Shown here in pieces: positions 27,194-35,484 of a stretch of 46,100 bases of DNA. The notes under the pieces are model-generated. The model was not told the DNA's origin. It was given only the letters and a program-made list of their open reading frames with translations, and ran no database searches. Both the position numbers and the translations under genes were made by a program. The DNA is taken from the NCBI GenBank assembly GCA_002414665.1, contig DIAF01000030.1, positions 1-46,100 on the forward strand, in the 5' to 3' direction. Origin of the DNA: Halieaceae bacterium UBA5085. Lineage in GTDB: Bacteria; Pseudomonadota; Gammaproteobacteria; Pseudomonadales; Halieaceae. Position 1 is the first letter of the stretch. Each line of letters opens with the position of its first letter.

Positions 27194-27221
27194 TGTTGGG
27201 ACGACCGGGGTGAATTTCAAG
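27194..27221 (-). promoter_or_regulatory. Sigma32-type heat-shock promoter of grpE
   Basis: On the minus strand CTTGAAA (27215-27221) is followed after 13 bases by TCCCAACA (27194-27201), a weaker match to CCCCATNT. It lies about 78 bases upstream of the GTG start of grpE. Its -35 matches the dnaK promoter through CTTGAAATT and the spacing is identical, which strengthens both calls. Confidence 0.55.
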
Positions 27222-27245
27222 GCCGCCGGACCCTGGCGGCCCTGC

Positions 27246-28280
27246 TCAGTTGGACAGTGCGGAGCTCAACATGCGCGCGGTGATGTCCACGACCGGTATC
27301 ACCCTCTCATAGGGCATCCGCGTAGGCCCGATCACCCCTAGCACACCCAGCGTGCGCGCACCGTCCGTGTACGGGGCTGTAATCACGCTGTAGTCGCCAA
27401 ATACCTCAAAGCCCGCCTCATTGCCGATAAAGATCTGCACTCCGTTGGCGCGGGTGCAGCGCTCCAGCAAATGCAGGAGATCCTTCTTGCGTTCAAAGGC
27501 GTCGAACAGCTCGCGCAGGCGCCCGACATCTTCCGGGCTGACGTGGCCCAGCAAACGCGACTCGCCGGCCATCAGGTATTCTTCCTCCGGGGCCTCCTGG
27601 TCCAGCGCCTTGCTGGCCAGATCCAGGGCCGCCTGCAGGTAGCTGTCGATACGGCTGCGGGCCTCCTCCATCTCGGCCAGAATGCGGCCCTGCACTTCAT
27701 GCAGGGGCCGACCGGCAAAACGCTGGTTGACCAGCGCGGCGGCATCCCGCAACTCGGCTTCGGTAAAGGCTCTTTGGGTGTGGATGATACGGTTCTGCAC
27801 CTCGCGTTCATTGACCACCAGAATCACCAGCACCCGGTCCCCGGACAGCGGCAGGAACTCAACCTGACGCAGCTGATGGGTCTCAGGGCGGGGGACGGTG
27901 ACCAGACCAGCCTGGGCGGTGATGGCAGACAACAGTGACGATGCGGACTGCACCAGCTCTGTCGTGGATTTGTCCGGATGCAGCTGTTCGCGCAAGGCGC
28001 TCACTGCGCGCTCGTCCAGGGGCTGCACCTGCAGCAGGCGATCCACAAACAATCGGTACCCCTGGGCGGTGGGCACACGTCCCGCCGAGGTATGTGGCGA
28101 GTGCAGCAAGCCGCGCTCCTCAAGGTCAGACATCACATTGCGCACCGTGGCCGCACTCACCGACAAGCCCGCCTCTTCCAGCAGGCTGCGCGACCCGACC
28201 GGCTGCCCGTCGCGAATATGACGTTCAACCAGCGCCTTGAGAATGGTCCGTGCCCGTTCCGATAAATCCGCTGAGCTCAT
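27246..28280 (-). CDS. hrcA: Heat-inducible transcription repressor HrcA
   Basis: Repressor of 344 residues that binds CIRCE operators in class I heat-shock genes. The N-terminal winged helix spans about residues 1-75 (ATVRNVMSDLEERGLL followed by the conserved SAGRVPTAQGYR). The central and C-terminal domains include GQ..F.G.EA-like IFIGNEAGFEVFGDYSVI and the closing GVLGVIGPTRMPYERVIPVV. HrcA is common in Gram-positives but patchy in gammaproteobacteria. I found no CIRCE inverted repeat (TTAGCACTC/GAGTGCTAA) near grpE, dnaK, dnaJ or hrcA. Its target is probably elsewhere, for example groESL. Confidence 0.95.
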   Translation of the reverse strand: MSSADLSERARTILKALVERHIRDGQPVGSRSLLEEAGLSVSAATVRNVMSDLEERGLLHSPHTSAGRVPTAQGYRLFVDRLLQVQPLDERAVSALREQLHPDKSTTELVQSASSLLSAITAQAGLVTVPRPETHQLRQVEFLPLSGDRVLVILVVNEREVQNRIIHTQRAFTEAELRDAAALVNQRFAGRPLHEVQGRILAEMEEARSRIDSYLQAALDLASKALDQEAPEEEYLMAGESRLLGHVSPEDVGRLRELFDAFERKKDLLHLLERCTRANGVQIFIGNEAGFEVFGDYSVITAPYTDGARTLGVLGVIGPTRMPYERVIPVVDITARMLSSALSN

Positions 28281-28409
28281 ACTCCACCCTGTGTGACTGC
28301 TCCCCCGGTTGTATCACAGCCCCCACGGAATACAAAGCGATGAGCGCTGCGGATGTTTATGCCGCGGGGGATCTGCGGTATAACAGGCCAAACACCCAAG
28401 CGGTTCACC

Positions 28410-30068
28410 ATGCTCACCCATATTCACATCAGCGACTACACCATCGTCGACACGCTCGACATGGAATTTCATGACGGCATGACCGTCATCACCGGGGAAA
28501 CCGGCGCCGGCAAGTCCATCATGCTGGACGCACTGGGCTTGTGCCTGGGCGACCGTGCGGACCCCAAGGCGGTGCGCAGTGGCAGCGAGCGCGCCGAGGT
28601 CACCGCCACCTTCGATATCGTCGACAACGCGGCGGCCACGGCCTGGCTGCGGGCTCGCGACCTGGATCACGGTAGTGAATGCCTGCTGCGCCGGGTGGTG
28701 ACTGCCGAGGGGCGCTCACGCGCCTACATCAATGGCAGCGCATCCACGCTGCAGGACTGCGCCGAGCTCGGCGAATTGTTAATCGATATCCACAGCCAGC
28801 ACGCACACCAGTCGCTGCTGCGCAAACCCGTGCAGAGGGCCATGCTCGACGCCTTCGCCGGCCAACAGGCGCTGGCGCGCCGCATCGAGCAGGCCGCCTC
28901 GGACTGGCTGCGAGGCCAGCGCGAGCTGGCCATGCTCACCGGCAATCGGGATGAGGCCACCGCGCGGGCACAGCTGCTCGCCTACCAGGTGGATGAACTG
29001 GAGCAACTGGGCCTGCGCGTGGGGGAGCTGGAGGAACTGGAGCGTGACCAGAGCCTCCTGGCCAATGCCGAAGATATCCTCCAGGGCGCGCACCAGGCAC
29101 TGGAAATCTGCGAGGAGCAGTCTGGTATCGCCCGCCACGCCCTGCAGCTGATGCGCGCTGCCAGCGGCAACAAGACTGCGGATAACGCGCGCAGCCTGCT
29201 GGATTCCGCAGCGATACAGCTGGAGGAGGCACACCGTGAAATACAGCGCTACATCGACTCCATCGAAATAGACCCGGAGCGGCTGGCTGAGGTTGAGAAA
29301 CGTCTGGAGCAGCTGCACGATGTGGCGCGCAAGCACCGCATCAAGCCGCCGCAGTTGCTTGAGCTGCAGGCGGGTCTGCAGGAAGAGCTCGCCGGTCTTG
29401 CGCAGGGCGGCCAGCGCATAGAAGAACTGCAACTGGAGCTGGATGCCCTGGCGGAAAGCTACCGCAAGGATGCGAAACGGCTCAGCAAAGAGCGCGCCAG
29501 GGCGGCCGGGAGCCTGGTCTCCCGGGCCACTGAGGTGCTGCACACGCTGGCCATGGCGGATTGCCGCTTTGAAATCGCCCTGAGCGCACGCGAAACTCAC
29601 GCACCCCACCCGCACGGCGCAGAAGACATCGAGTTCCTGATCAGCACCAATCCGGGCTCAGCGCCACAGCCCCTGGGTAAAATCGCTTCCGGCGGCGAAC
29701 TATCGCGCATCAGCCTTGCAATCCAGGTGGTAACCGCCAAGGGCGGCACCCTGCCCAGCATGGTGTTTGACGAAGTGGACGTCGGCATCGGCGGCGCCGT
29801 GGCCGAGGTGGTGGGCCGCCTGCTGCGCGGCCTGGCGGCCGAGGCGCAGGTTCTCTGCGTCACTCACCTGCCCCAGGTGGCCTCGCAGGGGCACCGACAC
29901 CTGCTGGTCAGCAAGACGTCGGATAAAACCGCCGCGTGGACGCGCATGACGGCACTGGAGGACGACCAGCGTGCGCAGGAAATCGCCCGCATGCTGGGGG
30001 GCGTAAAGCTCACCGAGCAGTCTCTGGCCCACGCACGGGAGATGCTGCGTGACGCAGAAGGTGCCTGA
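28410..30068 (+). CDS. recN: DNA repair protein RecN
   Basis: SMC-like ATPase of 552 residues acting in double-strand break repair (E. coli RecN is 553). Walker A is GETGAGKS with Lys35. A long coiled coil fills the middle (about 160-370), the ABC signature is KIASGGELSRISLAIQ, and Walker B is SMVFDEVDVGIGG. The start is ATG at 28410; the open frame begins earlier at 28353, without family similarity. A possible -10 (TATAAC, 28379-28384) lies upstream, with only a weak -35. I could not see the LexA boxes that precede recN in E. coli. It is divergent from hrcA. Confidence 0.96.
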   Translation: MLTHIHISDYTIVDTLDMEFHDGMTVITGETGAGKSIMLDALGLCLGDRADPKAVRSGSERAEVTATFDIVDNAAATAWLRARDLDHGSECLLRRVVTAEGRSRAYINGSASTLQDCAELGELLIDIHSQHAHQSLLRKPVQRAMLDAFAGQQALARRIEQAASDWLRGQRELAMLTGNRDEATARAQLLAYQVDELEQLGLRVGELEELERDQSLLANAEDILQGAHQALEICEEQSGIARHALQLMRAASGNKTADNARSLLDSAAIQLEEAHREIQRYIDSIEIDPERLAEVEKRLEQLHDVARKHRIKPPQLLELQAGLQEELAGLAQGGQRIEELQLELDALAESYRKDAKRLSKERARAAGSLVSRATEVLHTLAMADCRFEIALSARETHAPHPHGAEDIEFLISTNPGSAPQPLGKIASGGELSRISLAIQVVTAKGGTLPSMVFDEVDVGIGGAVAEVVGRLLRGLAAEAQVLCVTHLPQVASQGHRHLLVSKTSDKTAAWTRMTALEDDQRAQEIARMLGGVKLTEQSLAHAREMLRDAEGA

Positions 30069-30146
30069 GGCTGGCAGCGGGCGCGGCTTGTGGTGTATGG
30101 TAATCGGTCACCGACAGCTTCCTGCCGCCACAAAAAGACACCTATT

Positions 30147-30794
30147 TTGAGCAACCCACCACCCCGCAAGAGTCTCCGGGAGCGCAAGAAGCAGGCCCAG
30201 CGCTCGCGCATCATTGAAGAAGCGCTGATGCTGATCGGCCAGAGCGGCATCGCGGACATGACCATTGACGCCATTTGCGAGCGTGCCGGCATTTCCCGTA
30301 AAACCTTCTACAACTATTACGGCACGCGCCACGACCTGCTCTTTGATATCTGCGTCAGCCGCACGCTGGAACTGGTCAGGGGCTCGGTGGACGAGGCCCT
30401 GGAGCGTTTCAATCATCTGGACGAGCGCATCACGCACGTGCTGGGCGCGCAAAAGCAGCAGCTTTGTCAGGCCTCTGACCTCGAACATGAACTGGCACGC
30501 TACTCCATCGCCAGTATTGGTAATAGCCTGGCGAGCGGCGCGACATTGCTGTCGGTGATGAACGAGAATTTCCTGCGCCTCTACAGCGCCAGCACGGGCG
30601 ACCTCAAGGACAGCCTGTCAGCGGAATTCTGCGCGGAAATGACCGTGGGCATGATAGATACGGTGATTCTCAACCACCTGCACAACCCCGATTATGATGC
30701 GGGGAAGCGTTATGACGAGCTCATAGACTTTCTCTGCCACAGTCTCGTACGGGAGCGCGCGCGCCTGAGAGTCAGCAGCGCTGCCCAGGGGTAG
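30147..30794 (+). CDS. TetR/AcrR family transcriptional regulator
   Basis: Predicted one-module TetR repressor of about 215 residues. The helix-turn-helix is near residues 35-60 (MTIDAICERAGISRKTFYNY), preceded by a basic N-terminus (RKSLRERKKQAQRSR). The C-terminal helical domain should bind a small ligand that I cannot identify. The start is uncertain: TTG at 30147 gives a typical N-terminus, but GTG codons at 30090 and 30093 are in frame. It converges on the SDR gene at the end of the P450 operon, so it is a candidate local regulator of that operon. Confidence 0.87.
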   Translation: MSNPPPRKSLRERKKQAQRSRIIEEALMLIGQSGIADMTIDAICERAGISRKTFYNYYGTRHDLLFDICVSRTLELVRGSVDEALERFNHLDERITHVLGAQKQQLCQASDLEHELARYSIASIGNSLASGATLLSVMNENFLRLYSASTGDLKDSLSAEFCAEMTVGMIDTVILNHLHNPDYDAGKRYDELIDFLCHSLVRERARLRVSSAAQG

Positions 30795-30799
30795 GTGCA

Positions 30800-30832
30800 G
30801 AAGGGCCGGAGCGCTCCGCGCCCCAGCCCTTC
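30800..30832. terminator. Nested inverted repeat between converging genes
   Basis: GAAGGGC (30800-30806) pairs with GCCCTTC (30826-30832), and the loop contains the palindrome CGGAGCGCTCCG (30807-30818). It fills the short gap between the TetR gene and the converging SDR gene. It could end transcription from both sides, but there is no T tract, so any action would be Rho-dependent or structural. Confidence 0.4.
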
Positions 30833-30840
30833 GCTCTGGC

Positions 30841-31719
30841 CTAGCCGTGCAAGCCGTGACTGATCGGGCATTCGCCACGCGCCAGCTTGCGCGCGCGCTC
30901 CACCAGGGTAGCTTCCATCGTCTCGCGGCCAATCATGATCACAAAGTCCTGCTTGCGCAGACCATCGAGCGCAAACTCCGCGAGCTCATCCAGGTCCTGC
31001 ACCGGCAGGTCGACGCCGATCTCCTTCATACCCTGCATGAATTCGTCGAAGGTCATCTCACCGCCTTCGGGCACCGGCTTCTCACGCGCCAGCTCCGCCG
31101 GGCGATTGCGCCGGGTGGTCCAGATACCCGTAGGCAGGATACCGCCCGAAGGGTAGAAGATGCAGGCGCGCAGCCTGGTCTCCTGACCCACCAGTTGGGC
31201 ATTCAGGCACTCCGTCATGATGGACACCCCCGCCTTGCTGGAGGCGTAGACCGATTGATCCGCCAAAGGCGAAATGCCGCCATCACCTGAAGAAGTGTTC
31301 ATGACGACGCCTTCTTCGCCCGACGCCAGCATGCGCGGTACAAAGGCCTGCACACCGTGTGCGATACCACGCAGGTTCACACCCAGAACCCACTGCCAGT
31401 CGTTCGGCGTGGTGTCCCAGACATTGGTATTGGTCACGCTCACACCGGCGTTGTTGCACAGCACGTGGCAGTGACCGAACTCATCAAACACCGCATCTGC
31501 CAGCGCGTTGACGGATTCAGGCTTGGACACATCAGTGACAATGGCGCGCACCGTGCCACCATTGGCCGCCAGTTCATCGCGGGTAGCCTCCAGCGCACCG
31601 CGCTCCACATCTGAAAGCACGACTTTCGCGCCGGCGGCCAAAAACGCGCGACCCAGCGCCTTGCCGATACCGCTCGCTCCACCGGTAATGACCACAACCT
31701 TGTTATTGAAATCCTGCAT
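30841..31719 (-). CDS. SDR family oxidoreductase of the P450 operon
   Basis: Short-chain dehydrogenase/reductase of 292 residues, slightly longer than average because of an extended C-terminus. It has VVVITGGASGIGKALG (cofactor loop), LCNNAGVS, the catalytic serine region NTSSGDGG and YASSK. It would interconvert an alcohol and ketone with NAD(P). A GAGGA ribosome site precedes the ATG at 31719. It is the last gene of the P450-Rieske-ADC-SDR operon and probably handles an alcohol or ketone made by the oxygenases. Confidence 0.9.
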   Translation of the reverse strand: MQDFNNKVVVITGGASGIGKALGRAFLAAGAKVVLSDVERGALEATRDELAANGGTVRAIVTDVSKPESVNALADAVFDEFGHCHVLCNNAGVSVTNTNVWDTTPNDWQWVLGVNLRGIAHGVQAFVPRMLASGEEGVVMNTSSGDGGISPLADQSVYASSKAGVSIMTECLNAQLVGQETRLRACIFYPSGGILPTGIWTTRRNRPAELAREKPVPEGGEMTFDEFMQGMKEIGVDLPVQDLDELAEFALDGLRKQDFVIMIGRETMEATLVERARKLARGECPISHGLHG

Positions 31720-31796
31720 AGTGGGGAAATCCTCTGTGATAAAACGTCAAAGGCCGCGGGCAAGCGCCGGCGGCCAGGTGTGCCCCGGGGGCGTTA

Positions 31797-32561
31797 TCAG
31801 CCCTTCAGCGGGCCACCATTAACGCCGCGCCAGCGCGAATTGCCGATGGTGTTGGCCCAGGGCTCAAAGGCATCGGCATCCAGCGGATCGCCCAGGTCCA
31901 CACTGCGGCCCAGGAACTCGGGCGTCCACAGGAAGGTTTCAGGCTTGGATACGGGTGGCAGACGCTCGGTGAGTGGATCCCAGGGGCTGTCGCGCAGAAT
32001 CAGCTCACCTTCAACCTTGAGCTTCTGCGCTGTGCCGTAGTTGGACACGACGTTGACCACATGCGGCGGAAAATCGAAACCGGTCTTGACGTAGGATGCT
32101 GCGCGAGAATACTTCACCCAGAACTCGTGCTCGTCAAACTTGGGGCCGTTGTCCAGCGTATCGGTCACCTTGCCGTAAAACTCCAGGAACGTGTAGTTCT
32201 GGTGCGTCACACGGGCACCGACGTCCTCGCCGAGACGGTAGTACTTGATCTCCGCCGGGTATTTGGGCTGGCCAAACTTTTCCTGGCTGATGAAGATTTC
32301 CGCTTCCTTGTCGATGGCGTAGCCGAGTGCAAACTGGCCTTCCTGGCCTTTGTAGTTGCACAGCACCGTCGTCAGCAGGCCCTGCTCTGGCTCACCGTTT
32401 ACCGGCACGTTGTATACGGTCAAGGTCACTTCCGGGCGGCTGCCGGGCTCAAAACCGGGGGGCAGTACCGCCGCCAGCTTGGCCGGATCCGTCAAGTAGC
32501 GGATTTTCAACATCGGCCAGTTGTAGTGATCGCCGGGCGTTGTGGCTAGTTTTTCATTCAT
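31797..32561 (-). CDS. Acetoacetate decarboxylase (ADC) family protein
   Basis: ADC-fold protein of 254 residues. The Schiff-base lysine is probably Lys100 in KFGQPKYPAEI, the counterpart of the FPKK motif in clostridial acetoacetate decarboxylase. The preceding NYKGQEGQFALGYAIDKEAE segment fits the barrel core. Members either decarboxylate beta-keto acids or carry out aldolase/dehydratase chemistry. AGAGGA sits eight bases before the ATG. Between a Rieske oxygenase and an SDR, it may act on an oxidised ring or side-chain intermediate; real acetoacetate use is only one option. Confidence 0.85.
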   Translation of the reverse strand: MNEKLATTPGDHYNWPMLKIRYLTDPAKLAAVLPPGFEPGSRPEVTLTVYNVPVNGEPEQGLLTTVLCNYKGQEGQFALGYAIDKEAEIFISQEKFGQPKYPAEIKYYRLGEDVGARVTHQNYTFLEFYGKVTDTLDNGPKFDEHEFWVKYSRAASYVKTGFDFPPHVVNVVSNYGTAQKLKVEGELILRDSPWDPLTERLPPVSKPETFLWTPEFLGRSVDLGDPLDADAFEPWANTIGNSRWRGVNGGPLKG

Positions 32562-32621
32562 ACGCTTTATCCTCTGTTATGGGTGCTCTCTGTAACCTTG
32601 CTTTCCCGAGCCCGAAGGGGC

Positions 32622-33593
32622 TCAGGCATAGAACTGCTGGAACCACTTGCGGTACTTGGCAATGGGACCATCGCCGTCGCACAGCGCCGGATCATCCAGG
32701 TAGACCTTGTGCTCCCAGATCGGGATATCCTGCTCTACCTGGCGCACGATCTCGTGCACAGTACCGGTGGCCATCATGGCGTTGTCTTCCGACTGCTTGC
32801 GCGGTACCGAGAAATTGAAACGCAGGTGGACATTCTGATCATCAATCGGCGTCACTGTGCCCATCATCACCACATCAAACATGCGAGAAAAACGCTGGAA
32901 GGTGAAGCCGGGGCCGACGCCCTCGGAGCGCAGGTGGATCGCATCATGGTTTTCCCCGCTGAGATCCACGTTGCCCTGCTCGTCAATCGCGTGCGCACGC
33001 GAGTCGAACTCGGTCACGCGACGCGGGCCATCCATCTCAACGGTACCCTGGGGCATTGCCGGGCTACCGTGGACGGTAATGAAGTGCGCGAGGTCTGCTG
33101 CGTTCTCGCCGGTTTCCTGAATGATCGTATTGATCTTCCAATCATAGGTATCGAGGGCTGTCCACTCACCGGAGGCAAGCTCCGGGATCTCGTCAATATC
33201 GAACATCGGCGCCGCGCCTTCAGGGTGGTACCAGGCCCAGATCATCTGGTTACGTTCAATGACCGGGTAGCTGGGCACACACTGCTTGCCCTCGACTTTC
33301 GGCGGGATGCGCTTGGCATAGGGGACAGACGTGCAGTAACCCTCGTTGTTGAACTCCCAGGCGTGGAACGGACAGCTGATGGATTCACCGTTGACGATGC
33401 CGCCGTAGCCCAAATGCGCACCCAGGTGCGGGCAGTGTGCACTCAGCAGTGAGGCTGCGCCGGACTCGGTGCGGAACAGCACCAGTTCACGGCCAAAATA
33501 CTCCACCGGGCGGACATCACCGGGCTTCAGGCCATCGCTGTAATCAATAGCATACCAGCCAAACGGAATGGGCTTTTCGTAACGTTTGCTCAT
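32622..33593 (-). CDS. Rieske non-heme iron oxygenase, KshA-like
   Basis: Terminal oxygenase of 323 residues. The Rieske [2Fe-2S] site is Cys54, His56, Cys74 and His77 (CPHLGAHLG and CPFHAW). The mononuclear iron region is ENAADLAHFITVH, with Asn164, Asp167, His170 and His175 as in the N-x2-D-x2-H-x4-H motif. The context GYGG, VPYAKRIPP and PVIERNQMIWAW is like 3-ketosteroid 9-alpha-hydroxylase KshA. Two ATGs lie close together; I choose 33593 because AGAGGA is 7-8 bases upstream, whereas 33599 is almost touching it. No reductase gene is adjacent, so electrons must come from elsewhere. A steroid-like or other polycyclic substrate is inferred. Confidence 0.9.
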   Translation of the reverse strand: MSKRYEKPIPFGWYAIDYSDGLKPGDVRPVEYFGRELVLFRTESGAASLLSAHCPHLGAHLGYGGIVNGESISCPFHAWEFNNEGYCTSVPYAKRIPPKVEGKQCVPSYPVIERNQMIWAWYHPEGAAPMFDIDEIPELASGEWTALDTYDWKINTIIQETGENAADLAHFITVHGSPAMPQGTVEMDGPRRVTEFDSRAHAIDEQGNVDLSGENHDAIHLRSEGVGPGFTFQRFSRMFDVVMMGTVTPIDDQNVHLRFNFSVPRKQSEDNAMMATGTVHEIVRQVEQDIPIWEHKVYLDDPALCDGDGPIAKYRKWFQQFYA

Positions 33594-33607
33594 CGTCATT
33601 TCCTCTC

Positions 33608-34855
33608 TTATTTACGGATATTGGTGCGTACGCGCAGCTCGCGAAACACCACCGCGTTGTGGTCAGAATTGTCTTTCTCCGGCTCCCCATCCAGCTCCAG
33701 ATCCGGAAACTGCTTGAACAGTTCGACCATGGTCAGGTACAGCTGACGCTTGGCCATGGCGGCGCCGATGCAGTAGCGCGGCCCGTAGCCGAACAACACA
33801 TCGGGGTTGAACTCGCGCTTGACGTCGAAGCGCTCCGGATCGGTGTAATACTCGGGGTCGTGATCCTTGAGATGCGGCATCATCAACACCATCTGCCCCT
33901 TGGTCACCTTCTGGCCGAGGATTTCCATGTCCGCCGGCGCGTAGCGGGCAAAGCCCATCTTCGACGAGATGGACCAGCGCATCACTTCGCTGAAGGCGTT
34001 AGAGAACGTATCCGGAGATTCCAGCGCGGCCGGAATCTGGTCGCGGTGCTTGAGCAGGGAGTAGAGCGTCCACTGCTGGGCGACCAGCGTGGTATCCGCA
34101 CCGGCACCAATCAGCGCGAGGATCAGGGTGATGATGTCCCACTCACCGAAATTCTCGTTTTCCGCTTCGATCTTCAACAGCACGCTGAGGAAGTCGTCAT
34201 CGCCGGGGTTGGCGCGACGCTCGGCAATCACTCGCTGCAGGATCTCGATGGCGCGATTGCTGTCCTGGCGGGCCGCTTCGCGACGTTCGTCGCTGAGCGT
34301 GGGGTTCCATGCCTCGGTGAAAGTAAGCACGACCTGCTTGATTTCGGGCCAGTATTTCTCCGGCAAGCCCACCATGCGGCTGATGGAAATGAACGGGATG
34401 TGGTTGGCCACTTTCTCGATGTAGTCAAAGCTCTCCAGATCAGCGAGCTCGCCGATCAGCCGCTCTACATCGGGTTTGATGCGGCGCTGGATCTCGTCGA
34501 CCACGTTGCGGGAAAAGGCAGGTGACACCACGCGACGCACGAGGCGGTGGTGGTCGTGGTCGGCGAGCAGGCTGTGGCCAATCATCGCTCGCTCGTAGTT
34601 GCTCCACTGGTCCTCCGGCGGACGCGGCGGTGCAAACTCCCAGTCATAGAAGTCGGAGGACAGGTATTCGTTGCGCCAGCACTCCATGATGTCGGGCATG
34701 CGGGTCATGATCCACGCCTGCCAGGGCGCGTACCACACGAGGCGACCACGCCGTGCCAACGCCAGATACTGCTCCGGTGCATTTTCCAGATATTCCGGCG
34801 ATGCCGGATTGTACAGGGCCTCTATGGGTTCCTGGGTTTCGCTGACGGCCTGCAT
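33608..34855 (-). CDS. Cytochrome P450
   Basis: Soluble bacterial P450 of 415 residues. The I-helix oxygen-activation motif is ALIGAGADTTLVAQQW and the heme loop is FGYGPRYCIGAAMAKRQL with Cys362. It lacks a membrane anchor, as usual for bacterial forms. The start is ATG at 34855, six bases after GAGGAGG; an in-frame ATG at 34873 would place that site inside the gene. It heads the operon and is separated from the Rieske gene by about 14 bases. No ferredoxin gene is next to it. Its arrangement with a KshA-like oxygenase suggests hydroxylation of a sterol, steroid or terpenoid, but the substrate is not shown. Confidence 0.93.
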   Translation of the reverse strand: MQAVSETQEPIEALYNPASPEYLENAPEQYLALARRGRLVWYAPWQAWIMTRMPDIMECWRNEYLSSDFYDWEFAPPRPPEDQWSNYERAMIGHSLLADHDHHRLVRRVVSPAFSRNVVDEIQRRIKPDVERLIGELADLESFDYIEKVANHIPFISISRMVGLPEKYWPEIKQVVLTFTEAWNPTLSDERREAARQDSNRAIEILQRVIAERRANPGDDDFLSVLLKIEAENENFGEWDIITLILALIGAGADTTLVAQQWTLYSLLKHRDQIPAALESPDTFSNAFSEVMRWSISSKMGFARYAPADMEILGQKVTKGQMVLMMPHLKDHDPEYYTDPERFDVKREFNPDVLFGYGPRYCIGAAMAKRQLYLTMVELFKQFPDLELDGEPEKDNSDHNAVVFRELRVRTNIRK

Positions 34856-34889
34856 ACTTGCCTCCTCTGCCAATAGGCTGACGCAAGAA

Positions 34890-34921
34890 TATACGTTCGC
34901 ATAAAACTACACACAAGTGTA
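34890..34921 (-). promoter_or_regulatory. Two imperfect palindromes upstream of the P450 operon
   Basis: TATACGTTCGCATA (34890-34903) is symmetric as TATnCGnnCGnATA. TACACACAAGTGTA (34908-34921) is symmetric as TACAC-N4-GTGTA. Both lie in the AT-rich gap between fur and the P450 gene, 35 to 66 bases before the P450 start. They look like operator sites for a dimeric repressor, for instance a TetR protein. Confidence 0.5.
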
Positions 34922-34993
34922 TTTTTATTAATTCAACGTCACGCCGTGGAAAAGTCAGGCAAAAAGCGCGACAAAAGCCGCGCAGGGAGGTGG

Positions 34994-35410
34994 TTAGCGG
35001 CGTTTCTTTCGCACGTAGAGCACCAGGGAGTGATCAACGAGCTCGAAACCGTGTTCGGCGGCGATGTCCTGCTGGCGGCGTTCTATCACAGGGTCGGTGA
35101 ATTCGATCACATCGCCGGTGGTCATGCAGACCATGTGGTCATGGTGCTCACCGGTATCCAGTTCAAACACCGAGTGGCCGGTTTCAAAATTGTGACGATT
35201 CACCAGCCCCGCGCTCTCGAACTGGGTCAGCACGCGGTACACGGTAGCCAGCCCCACGTCTTCACCGGCGTCACGCAGCTTCTGGTAGACATCCTCGGCG
35301 CTGAGGTGCTCACTGGTTGCGCTGGTCGATTCCAGAATCTGCAGAATCTTGACGCGCGGCAGCGTGACCTTGAGGCCCACATTGCGCAATTCCTGATTGT
35401 CGGTCGGCAT
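34994..35410 (-). CDS. fur: Ferric uptake regulator Fur
   Basis: Iron-responsive repressor of 138 residues. The winged helix is N-terminal (VGLKVTLPRVKILQILE, then DVGLATVYRVLTQFESAGL). The metal-binding segment is GEHHDHMVCMTTGDVIEF. It has one cysteine where E. coli Fur has CxxC, as in Pseudomonas-type Fur, and the end LVLYVRKKRR also fits that type. The start MPTDNQELRNVG at 35410 agrees with the family; the open frame extends upstream without similarity. It is divergent from bamE, a conserved neighbour pair in gammaproteobacteria. Confidence 0.96.
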   Translation of the reverse strand: MPTDNQELRNVGLKVTLPRVKILQILESTSATSEHLSAEDVYQKLRDAGEDVGLATVYRVLTQFESAGLVNRHNFETGHSVFELDTGEHHDHMVCMTTGDVIEFTDPVIERRQQDIAAEHGFELVDHSLVLYVRKKRR

Positions 35411-35484
35411 GGGATCGGGGGTTCTCTGTACAGGCCTGGACGGGTATGATGCCACCCCATCATGACAAGTGGAAGTTAAAGCCC

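Noticed and set aside
25518..27341. Plus-strand open frame of 607 codons opposite dnaK and grpE
   Set aside because: It is the antisense of two certain genes, its residue mix is that of a shadow frame, and it lacks family motifs or a plausible ribosome site.
28281..28409. LexA box upstream of recN
   Set aside because: No CTGT-N8-ACAG sequence is present in the hrcA-recN gap, although E. coli recN has them.
34994..35410. Fur with a missing cysteine as a novelty
   Set aside because: The single-cysteine form HHDHMVCMTT resembles known Pseudomonas-type Fur proteins, so it is ordinary.
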